A stretch of DNA of 64,000 nt from Ceratodon purpureus (Eukaryota; Streptophyta; Bryopsida; Pseudoditrichales; Ditrichaceae). The notes below the pieces were generated by a model. It was not told where the DNA came from. It saw nothing but the letters and a program-made list of their open reading frames with translations, and did no database searches. Made by a program: the position numbers and the translations under genes. The stretch covers positions 5,063,040 through 5,127,039 of the forward strand of contig CM026430.1 in NCBI GenBank assembly GCA_014871385.1, written 5' to 3'. Shown here one piece after another: positions 24,023 through 36,000 of the stretch (position 1 is its first letter; the number at the start of each line of letters is the position of its first letter).

Positions 24023-27000
24023 ATGGCTCAGGAATTTTCGGAGTTCGTCATGGACCTCAAGGAGGCTGGCGCGCCGTTCTTCACGATGGCATTTGCGTCG
24101 TCAACCAGCCGCTCCTCCCTCGTAAGTGAGAGCTTGCGCAATTTTAGACTCCTAAACGCTGAGTGAGTGCGTCATTGTATTGTGATACATGTCCACCATT
24201 ACCTTCCTGGATGGATCTACCTCTTGCTTCGTCTAAGTGTTCTCTCGGTGGTTGGATTCCATGCCTCCCACCATTGACGGAGTTCTTGTTCACTGAGTTA
24301 ACTCTGATTCCCCCCCCCCCCCCTCCGGACTACACTCTCAATTTCCGTGGCAGGGGATTCTTCCTCTTGCACCCGTCTACGTGAACCCCACTTTGTTGTC
24401 AGACCCAACGGCTTTAGCCCGGGGTTCATGTACGCTAGACGTAGTGCAGTTTTGGCAAAACAATTGTGTACTGTTCGGACCAAAGAGTATGTATAAGTAC
24501 TTCTTGTACACTATCCCTGGCGATCCTAGCCGTTCATCAGATTTCTGGGGGGGATGGGTATTGGAATTATTATCAGCCAATGAAGACGCCCGAAACTGAC
24601 ACAAATGATCCGTCGTGATTTGGAACCTTATGATCTGGCTCGACCTGAGTTGGCGCCGTCGAAATTTAAAGACTGTGGCTTGGCGGGAGTAGGGTTCGAG
24701 CCTCGGTGGTAGGATCTGGATTTGAACAGGGTTGAAGCATCCTACATTCTCCACACCACGTGTCGCCGTATTGTTATCCTACAGACTTGTCCATTGCATA
24801 ATGTATTTTCATCCTTCTATGGATTCAATAAAGATCCAAGAGCTATGGATAAGTGACACCTTCACCATTTTCTTAGGATAAATTAGGGATGGAAAATATT
24901 TTAATAAGACGATTGGATTTACATAGTATTCTAGACATAAGAATGGATATATATTAAATAAGAGTACTATAATGTAATGTAAATGAATTTTGAAAAGGAA
25001 TTTTGGAAACAATATGGACATTCCATTACGATATTTAGTAATGTGGTAAATGTCTTGGTTATTAGTGATAGAGGAAAAGGCGTTTTAAAGAGTTATATGA
25101 AGCAATTTTATTTTTTTACTTTGCCCCATGTTCTCAATGTTAGTTGCTTTTGAGCACATTGTGCTCGATAATAATAACATCAACTTGCACATCCATTTTT
25201 AGTATGGTAATTAAAATTGATTTTTATGAATTATTATATAGCTGGAATTAATAAAAGAGATTAATCTCATGAAGTCAAGTCTTTGTATTAATAGTACATA
25301 TTTGTATAATTGGTTATTTTCTATACGTGAGGTCTATATGATAGAGAGTTTTTTTTTTCAAATCCGAAATTAAGTGCATGATTAATCAAAGCATTCTATT
25401 GTTTACACTTTATGCTACAAAAAAGCCTTAAAAAAAAAGGTGTGTTTGTCATTACCAAAACTAACACCAAATTTTAAAGAATAATATATGAATTAATAAT
25501 GTCTTGGGTGTTTTTAATAAACCAAGCTTATTATAGTGGATATAGAAGTTCTCTACAAATTGGAAAAAAAAACATGTTCATTTCTTTGAGATTTGCCATG
25601 AAAAAGGAATCAATTCCTATTTTAGTTGTAATTCTACAGGACCTATTGATCCCTGGACTTTGTTAAATAAACGTACAATACATGCAGGTAAATAGTCATA
25701 TATAAAGACATATTTACAAGGATGTAAAGCTACTCTTTGAAAATAAAAGAATATAGATGTGTTCTCTTTGAATATGGTTATGATACAATCTTAAATTGGT
25801 AGCAAAGAAACCAATAAGGTAGCAAAACCAAATACATAAGTGGTTTAATATTTAAAAAAGAAATGAATATAAAAACAAAACCTATCAAAATCAAATACAT
25901 AAGGGGTTGAATTTGTTTTTTTTTAAAATTGTAGCCTATCATAATCAAATACAATAGAGTTGAATAAAAATTATAAATAAAAAAAAAAACACAATAAGCT
26001 ATCAAAATCAAATACATAAGGGATAATTTAAAATTAAAAAAATACAAGCCATTAAAATTAAACACATAACGGGTTGAATTGTTAAAAAAAGTAAAAAATT
26101 AAGAAGAACCAGAAAAGAAAGTACGAAAGGGTTGAATTAAACATAAGGAATTTAGAAAAAAAAATAAGATAAAGAAAAAAACACAATTAGCAATCAAAAT
26201 CAAATACATAAAGGATTGAATAAAAATAGGAAAAAACACCTTGCTACTTGAAGGCCCAATTCATATGGAGTTGAATTTAAAAAATAGAAATAAAAAGCGA
26301 TCTAGAGTCTACCTTTATTCAGAACATGGGAAGGGTTGAAAATTGAATAAAAATAGGAAAAACTAATCAGATTTCAAAATCAAATACATAAGGACCTGAA
26401 TTTTGGAACTATATGTAAATACAACTTTTAAACATTTTATATCGTACACGTTTAGATAAAATTGTTTATTGTTATTTGTGGTTTTATGAGGAAAGTCTTC
26501 TTTATTTTCCGTGCATTTCTACCATGTTTTCTTTTCATCTTTTTTTTTTTCCTTTTTTAATTCATTTTTCCCTTTCTCTTCTATCATAATTTTTTTTCTC
26601 ATTTGCTCCTTCCGTTTTCTCTTTTTCTTCTCTCATTATTTGTTTCTTTTTTCTTCCTTTTGTTTCCTTTTTTTTTTTTTTTTTTGGCCTCGAACAAAGG
26701 ATGCTATGAATCATTTTAGAGCTTCTGATAAAACTGAGTGAACATTCTATAAGGCGTTGATGTTACATGTTGGGGACTGAAGAAATAAATTCGTTGTAAT
26801 TGAAGTGATTGCTTAAACCCTCGCTTGGGTTTAAGAACCGGTGGTCACCTGTTACCATCCGTCAAGGTAACCGGTGACCGCCGGTAACCAGAAGGGAGGA
26901 GAGCGTTGGTGACTGGTGACCGGAGGTCACCATCGTCTCGCAGCTTGCCTCGAGGGAAGGCTGCGCAGAGTGTAGCGGGGTTTTGCAATGGCGCTCTTTC

Positions 27001-30000
27001 TTGGTGTTCTTTTTCGGTGAAGTCCTTGCGCGCTAGGAAGCTTGGTGTGTGGGCGGATTGTACACAGCAGTACATGATGTTTGGGGTTTAGGGGGAGGGG
27101 AGAGTTGCGTGGGGTGAGGGGATGAAGAGGTTATTTCTGGTAGGTGTTGAGGTGGCTGCGAGCAGTTTGCTAGGAGGGTAGAGGAATTTGTTGTGGGTCG
27201 GGAGTGTGCGCTTTCCGGTTGAAGTCGAGGATAGACAGAACGATGAGCGGGAGATCAGGTAGCGCAGCCTCAGCTCGTGCTGGGAGGAGCGGTTCGGCGC
27301 GGGCGAGGGGTAGGCAGCAAGAATGGAGCGACGACGATGGAGATTTGCGGTCCGCGCGCAAGAAGGCCAAGGCGGGGGTGAGAGGAGGCGGCGCAGGTGA
27401 AGGCAGCGAGGGCAATGCGGCCCCAAGGAAGGGGGCAGTTAGTATTCCAGAGGTCCGTGAGAGAGAAGGGAGACCTTGTGCGAGGGGCGACGGAGGGGGA
27501 GCTGTGGATGAAGCCGGGGGAGCTCCGAAGGCAGCTGCGAGGAAGAGAGCAAAGTCTGCTGGGAGGTCCGAGAAAGCTTTCAACAGCGTCGAGGACGTGG
27601 ACGAGGAGATCGCAAGGTTGAAGAAACCACCAAGAGAGTTGAAGAAAGGCGATTTCCAGGAGGAGTTCGGACTGCTCAACGAAGGAGACAATCCCCACCA
27701 TTTTCGAAAGAATACAGTTCAAGCAGAGTCTTTGCGGAAGTTGTTTGGGAAACCCTATGGAGACGGTGGGCGTAGTGGTTTCAACTGGCAGAATTGCGAG
27801 GTACAGGAGGTCGTTGACCGAGTGAAGTACCTGCACCCAATCCTCTACCAACACGGAGAAGATGAGACCCCGAACCTCATTACGGTGCGATTTGCAGAAG
27901 GAGTTACCCTTGAGTATGAGGAGGGTGGAGGTCGGGTCAACTGGTGTGCGTTCGGAGAGGAGACCAATAAGCGACAACGGAGCCGGTACCAGCTGGATCG
28001 CTCAAAACTGGATGAGCTTCGGAAGAAGGTCGCGGAGTCTAGGACTCTGGAAGGAAAAGGGAGGATTGATGTGCGAGGATTGGAGTGGCGGGGAATCAAG
28101 GTGGAGCATGGGTCGAGGGTGAAGATGGAGCAGGGAGTGGATGGAGGGGAGCTAGGTCGGGGGAAGCTAGGTGCCCGCAGCAACTCTGAGCAAACAGTTC
28201 GTAGTGGAGGAAGGATCCGAAGGGGTGAGGGGGACGGTGGGCTTGAATCCGCAAGGGAGTCCGGGATTTGCTTGCAGGAGGACATTAATGCTGCAGGGAG
28301 AGGCGCGGTGCTGTCGAAGGGAGTAGCAGCGGAGCGATTGCAGGTTGTGGAGGGGTTGATGGCGGCCTTACACCTGGAGTTGAAGCACAAACGCGAGTTG
28401 AAGAAGAAGGCCGGGGGGAGGCTTGATAGTGCCGTGTGGAGGAGCAAGCAATCGGAGTGGAGTGTGGAGACGTTGAAGAAACAAGAGGAGCAGAAGGCAG
28501 CGCTAATCAACACGCTAGAGGAGCAAGGATCCGACGTCTACAAGGAGAAGATTAAAATGGAGGGAATCCAAGAACAGTTAGCGGATGAGGATGTGAAGGT
28601 TGCAGCTGCAAAGGAAGAGCTGAAACTCGCGGAAGAGGAGATCCAAGCACTGACACGGGGGTTGGAAACCGGACAGGTGCAGTTCGATGCCCTTGCAGCG
28701 GAGAAATTTTTGCTCAAGCAAGGAAGGAGTGCTTCTAATTTTTGCCCCCAGCCAATGGTATATGCGCGAGGAGAACCGACTACACTAGAGATTGGTGATA
28801 CCGATGAGAGCCAGTTCATAAAGATTACTACTTGTTGCTTGTGCGATTTTCCATTTCCTCAAAACGATATAGTAGTATCTTCTTGTAAGCATCTATACCA
28901 CCCCTACTGTGCTTCGGTGTTGTATGTGCGAAGTTGCAAGTGTGTGGCAGCCGGGTGTGGAGAGTTATCTCATCCAGAATGGCATCGAAGCTTTGGTTGG
29001 GGAGAGCCATCTCCAGAGCTATTGGAGAGGGCAATGGTGTTGGGATCAGCCGAGGAAAGGAGGAGGTTACTGCAGGAGAGAACAAACGAAGCAAAGGCGA
29101 AGGCGCCCTCGGATGGTAAGTTTACGTGACTTTCGCATTCCTTTGTTGCGGTGCAATTTCAGTATGCCATTCTTTGCGTTCTAGATTCCAAGTTCTGATG
29201 CGGCATTGAGATTGTTTGCTGTCCCCAAAGTTCCACGGCTAAGGCCTTGGTTAATTTCAGTATGTAGTCTAGGCTTGACATGAGGTACACAGTGTACCTT
29301 AGAGAATGAAACAGGTAGCAAAACAAGGTGTCTACTTTGTAGGAAATATGGGGAGCTTAGGTATTGTACCTTCTCCCTACTGCTTTTGTATCCTTTCATG
29401 TGCATTTCAGACTGCCGGTAACTTAGTAAACTCTGAGTTGTGAAAGTTCGTGGGGAGATGTATGTTTAGTACCTTGTTGGCTTCTAAGGGTCTACAAAGA
29501 GTTTTGTTGTTGTAGTGAGCACCCAATAGAAAATGTAGAATGTGTACTTAAATTGCAATGGAGGAGTAAAGGGATGAATAGAATGTGTACAGTATGTGAC
29601 CATGAGATGTCTTAGTGTACTATGCTAAGAGAAAGTGTATTCACCCACCATGTACTTCAAGTAGATGCACAAACTAGTGTACATTGCAAAACACGTTTCG
29701 GTTTAGGGTAGGTACTACAGTTTTGTCTTTGTACAGAGTATTAAATATTTAGGTACGTGCAACCAAGTAGTGAGAGTACTTTATGTACTCCAGATCCAAG
29801 GTTTGGGTTGTCAATGTACTAACTTGGATTGTACGCAGTGAGCACTATACTAGACGGAGCTACAACAGGTATAGTATTAGAACCCCTTTTGTACTCTTAG
29901 TCCTATAGGTTTCTCATTAATCTAGTGGTGTTTAGGGAGTACAGTAAGTACTCTTGATTAGTACACCGCTCAATTAGTGTAGTTCTTATAGGTAGTTCTA

Positions 30001-33000
30001 ATACTAGTTCATTAGTACATCCTATACAGAATTGTATTTGTAGTACATTAATTACAAATTGTCACACTGTCTAATGTAAATTGTTATGGCAGGCTCAAGC
30101 TTGAGGTTCGCACCACCTGTTTCAGCAATCAACACTCCAAGTCGCTTTGTGGAGGGAGAGACAAGTCAGGGAGATTGCTTCATACGGGAAGATGCGGGTT
30201 GTGTAGAGGCACCGACTCTTATGGCAAGGGCCCCGACCCGGGGACTATGGGGAGAGATTAGTGTAGGGAAGCGGGTTCAACCTCTGGTGATGGCTTGCTT
30301 GACGGGTGGAAATCCCTTGAAGGGCACTGAACCTGATCTCGATTCTGGGGATGAATCTTCGGAGGATGAAGAAGGAATCAAAATGTCTCCTCTGCATTCC
30401 ACCTCGGGCACAAGTCTTGAAGGGGACAACGAATCAGACGGCACTTCATCCGACCAGTGCGCGGGGGATGGTGAGGAGGAGGAGCCCGAAGATGGTGATC
30501 AATGTGTCCAGCCTCAGGAGGGTTCACTATCGGCCCTGCCTGAGGACACTCCAGCGACACCATCTGCAGGAGATGGCATAGAGTATGGAGGACGGACGAA
30601 GGATATTAGTGCAACTGGAGGGGGCAGCAATCCAGGGGTACAAGGCGGCGGTCCAGCGGGAGAAGGTAGTCCAACAGGAGGAGGCGGCAGTCCAATGGTA
30701 GGAGGTGACTGTCCAGCGGGAGAAGGAGCACTAGCAAGAGGAGGCGGAGGCGGAAGGCTAGCGGTAGGAGGCGGCGTTCCAGCGGGAGGGGGCAGCAGTC
30801 CATCGGGAGGAGTTAGTGGCTTGGCGGGAGGGGGCGGCAGCCAAGCAGGAGGGGGCGCCAGCCCAACGGGAGGTGCGGTACGTGAAGGTGTGGCATCGAA
30901 GAAAGGGTCCCTTGGGCGGGAAGAATTGACACGGCAGCCGGGAGATGGGGAGAAGGACAAGGACAAGGAGCCTTCGCCGCAGGCTCTCAGGAGCGCCCCA
31001 CCAAGAGCAGGATCGCAGTGCTTGCCAGGACGCAAAGCAAAGGCAACAAAGGAAGGGGAGCCCGTAGCGAAGGGAGAGGAGCTCGCGGCAAAGAAGAGGG
31101 AACCCACAGCGAAGGAAGGGGAGGTGGCAGCGAAGGAAGGAGAGCCTGCGAGGTCGGCGCTGGAGCCCACAGCAAAGGAAGTGGAGCTGGCTGCGAAGGA
31201 AGGAGGGCCTGCAGCGAAGGGAGGGGGGCCCGCGGCGAAGGAAGGGTCGCCCGCAGCGAAGGGAGCGAAGTCGATAGTGGAGAGTCCGAGATCCCCTTTC
31301 AAGCTAAGGGCAAAGAGGCAGCGAGGTCCAAGCGTGTCCGACGACACATCACCTACGAATCACACTGCACCAGAGAACATCTACTCGGCTGAGAAGACCA
31401 CCTATAAAGAATTGAGTGAGATTGCTGGGGTTAGTGGTAGCCCGGCAGTTGCAGATGGGCAGGTGCGGACCAGAGCACGCACTGCTAAGGAGGCGGAACA
31501 CGCATCAGAAGAATCACCTTCATCGACAAAGGGTAACTCTAAACGGGGAGAGAAGGGGAAGGGTGGTAAGGTAGGTGGCGCTGTCTCAGTGAAAAGACGG
31601 CGAGGCGCCACATAGAATGAGTGTTGAAATGTGGACTGTTTTCACAGTTCATTACTTTTGTTTTTTTTTGTTGTTGGTATATCATCTATTGACCTGCGCT
31701 AGCATGCTTGGATAGAATGGTTCCGCAGGTACTACCATGTATCATACCTCATCTATGAGGCCCTCTAACAAGAATTGTTCACGGCTGAGATGCAATTTTT
31801 TTTCACTTGGCTTTAATGTTTTTTCTTTGCGTTTTCGCCTTGTTGAATTATTTGATCTTTTTCCTTAGTGAATAACTGTGCAGTAGGTTCTTGGTTGCTC
31901 CGCCTGAGGTGTTTGCTTGCACTTCATTTTTTTCGCATCATGACTTGTGGAAGGTGGTCTGGTGGGCTGTGATTCAACCAGGCCGACATTTGGTATAATC
32001 CTGAAGATTTGTCTAATGGGCTCGAGAGGGTGCCTATCCTTGTTGGTCAGTCTGATCTTGCTATGCGTTATTTTCAGTATGTGAACTCTAGTGTACCCTA
32101 TGATCAGGCCCAAGTACCTACTACCCTAGGGAGTTTCCGCTCCGGGGACTACTGCTTGTGTTCCTCGGAATGTCTCCGTGGGAGTGGTACATGTGCATGT
32201 CAAGCGCAGTCCCTGGGTGGAGTCGGCTACAGCGATGGAGGAATTTTGGAGGACATGGCTCTTGATCAATTCAACAACAGCGATGCTAACTACTGTAAGC
32301 CGAGTTCACGGTGTCTAAGTGGAAATGAAGTTTGTGAGGGTCATGTGCCTCGTCCATTTGTTAAGGAGTGCAATGTTAAGTGTAGGTGTCGTGGTGATTG
32401 TGGCAATCGTGTTGTTCAGCAGGGGATGAAGTATCGAGTAGAGGTTTTTCGTACAGCCCTTACAGGGTGGGGGATTCGGACATGTGAGCTTATACCTAGA
32501 GGTGCGTTTGTTTTTGAGTTGATGGGAGAGATTTTAACTAATGCTGAGCAAATGTTTAGAAACTCGGGGGTAGAAGGGGGTCAGTCCTATAGCTTGCAAC
32601 TTGATGCTGATTGGGCCACAGAGCGGAATTTGGACGACAACAGTGCTTTGTGCTTGGACTCTACTCGATTTGGGAATGTTGCCAGATTTTTGAACCACAG
32701 GTTAGAGTCTAATTCCATTATCTATACATCGGCCGCCCCTTCCTTGTATCCAGTCCGTTGTGCCCTGACAGTGGACCTTTTGTACTACAGGTGTGAAGAC
32801 TCTAACCTAGTGGATATTCCAGTGTCAATAGAGAGTGTTGATCGCCGATATTACCATGTAGCATTCTTCTCTAGTCGTATCATATATCCTGGAGAGGAAC
32901 TAACTTGGGATTATGGCACTGATTTCTGTAAAGACAATCCGGATCTGCCTAATTTTACTTGTAAATGCAAGAGTACTAAGTGTAGAGACGGTACAGTACC

Positions 33001-36000
33001 ACTAGCAGTTCGAAGGCCACCTCGTACACCGCGTAGGAGTAGATGACTTTGGCATTTTGTCATATGTTTACTTTGTTAAGCATGGACACATTTACACTTT
33101 CTTCTGTATTTTTTCATGCGGCTGCCCTAAGTGCATGTATAACCGGAATTATTTTCAGGTCACAGTTATCCTATGTACTATTTGTAGGGCTGTATCATAA
33201 ACTTCACTGAATCTTCATACATTTTTTTGATATATCATACTTACAAGTCGGCTTAGTGCAAAATCTTTCAGCACTTAAGGAACAAGCATTCATCTACAAT
33301 AAACATAACACACTCCAGTTAAATAAGGAAGAATTTAAGTTGAGTTCATAAACTCAGGCAATAATTTTAGGTAGAGAATCAATATTCTAAGTCCTAAAAG
33401 TACTTTCGATGGTACTGTTTGAGTAGTTTTAGTACTTGTCTAAACACCAACCATATCACAGCTGTCCTCAGATGTGTGCTCTTGAAGTACCGCTGTCCAG
33501 TGCTCCCTGTAAAGGACCTAAAACAAAAAGAAAAAAAACTACAGTACCTAATACCCAGCAAAATGTAGAACTATGATCGTCCAGCCTGACTCGAAACGAA
33601 AAAAGAAATATGGAATGGGTGATACTACATAAATTATAAGAAGAAGATTATAAAGAATAAAAAAAAGAAAGGGATTGCAGGTTCTCATAATCACAGACTA
33701 CTATGCCAGATAGTAGATGACTGAAGCAAAAAAAAGGGGGAGCACTTGGATAGCGGGACATCCTAGAGCTCACTTTCAGTCAGACAAATACCGAAGCATT
33801 TGTTTGACTTGTATCATCACGGGACCAGTACTTCTAAAACCACCGTCAAATGAGAAACAATCCTGAATCAACTTGTACAAAGTGTACACAGTGTACCAAC
33901 TTGTACTTAATCTGCATTGAACGCCCACCACTCTCGCAAGGCATCTTCACATATCCTTTGCGTTTCACTGGAGATCTTGTATACAGGAGTACCCTTTACC
34001 CTGTGTGTAGCAAGAACCATCGGAAATTTGCAAGCTCTAACCAGATGGGCATCGATATGTGCATCAACTGCTTTGTCACACAATACATATGTCTTCTCTC
34101 CACGACCGTACTTCTTGTAGTATTTTGCCCTGATCACAAAGTCTCCAGCCCTGAATACGCCCCCCCATGGGCAAGTCATGGGTTCTGTTAAGACAAACTT
34201 CTTGGCTTGACACTGTAGAATGTAGAATTCTACACCGTCTTCGTTCTCTTCCTCCGCTGGAATCATAAAGTTGTCACCAATGTCCACCAAGTCTCCCACC
34301 TCTTCTGAAATGCCGTCATACACCCAGTTTGTTTCCTCGTCAATTTCTTCAATTTGATGAGCCACGGCACTTGCACTCAATGGAGAGAGCCTCTGGACCT
34401 TCCACTCCTGCACATGTGACAAGTTCTCACAATCAGTCCAATCACAGTCTATGCAAGAATTACAGAAGCAAGACAACTCACGAGTTCTAAGCATGGTAGG
34501 ATCAGTCATAGAAAAGCCCATGATTGAGTAGAGACTCTTCGAGCCTGGCAGAGTGTTACACTTCACACTCTTGTTACTATGATCAACTTCTGTATTGCCA
34601 ATCAACCAGAATACTCGGGATAGAGGAGCAATTCTGGTATTAGCATATGAGCTGGGAACACGCTCTGTATACTTCTCCTCTAAGAACTCTACAACTTGAG
34701 ATGCATTCTGTAAGGGCCTCAAGGGATTCTGAATTTGTTCAGCAGCAAGCGCCCTCTTCACCACAGCCCCTGCCCCATCCCATTCTCCCTTCCCGTGAGC
34801 CGATTCAAAATAGTTCCATCGCATCTTACAACCGCCGGTGAGCGCAGGGTACCGAGCAACAAAATACATAGCTGTTGCACACTTAAACTGGGCACTGCAT
34901 CCATCACTGTACACCCAGTGCTCCTCCGGAGTCAACCCCGAATCTCTTAGCCAATCCCAATGCAACAGCAAACAGTGCTGCACAAACGCTGAGTCGTGTG
35001 CCTTGTCGTCGGATATATAGAAGTGGGTTTGCTTCATGGTCTGCTCGCCTTCCTTCCAGATCGTAATGTGCACCAAGATGGTCACACTCGTACTGAAGTA
35101 GTACAAGCTCTGGACCTCGTTCTGGATAGCAAAAGTATAGTTCTCCGCATAGTCAATATGCGATATGACAACTCCCTCAGGCACGTTCTTCATCATCAGT
35201 TGGCACTGCTCATCCTGCCATCGTGCTTTGAAGTTGTGGGTGATGAAAGCCGTTATGGTTTTCTCCATGTAGGAAAGGAATTCGTGGGCAGCTGTCTCTC
35301 TGAAAGCCTCCCGCAGCCGTTTCTTCACCTTTCCAGTCTGTGCATCCACTCCCACCTGGTAGTACTCAAAACACTTCCATTTCACAAGAGCCGTATTAGG
35401 TGCAGACAACTCTAGAGGACAGATAGGAAGGAGATGGAAACCACACTCAGAACAGTCGCCCATAAGGCACTCAAGTCTATGCCACACATCATATTCTCCT
35501 TTTGGACACACACATGACTCCCACATCAATGTTATTCGCGAGAAAACATGCTCGTGTGCACAACAAACCCCCTCCGCATCGCCTGCACACACTTGACAGT
35601 CACAAACACATGTCATCTGTGCATGCAGTCCTCTGGTCTTCTCTCTGAGGTTGCTTAATCCAACCTTCATCATGTCCATCTCGACATGATATATACAACA
35701 ACATGTATTCCGTTCCTTTAGTTTTCGCACCCACCACGGCTTCAACCTCTCGAAGGCTCTCTGCCGCACACTGCATTCTGGGTGGACTTCTTCAAATCGT
35801 AGGAAGAATGTGGTCTGCAAAACACATACGTGAATACATTAGGTACAAAAGGTCTCCTAGGCTTAAGTCCATAAAGACAAATGGTACATTATTGTACTGA
35901 ATGTAAAAAACCACTAACTCAAAGTACAAAAATGCATCGACACATACATTCAGAAGCATTGTGTACAATTCACGCTGCTATAAGTACTTCGTGGAGAACC

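Noticed and set aside
24675..24700. Second B-box-like word, GGTTCGAGCC
   Set aside because: Isolated, with no tRNA arms around it.
27270..28513. Minus-strand frames of 235 and 222 codons opposite RING-SET exon 1
   Set aside because: Antisense shadows with no domain and no splice support.
30514..31347. Long minus-strand frame (277 codons) opposite the RING-SET gene
   Set aside because: It mirrors the low-complexity codons of the sense exon; composition alone explains it.
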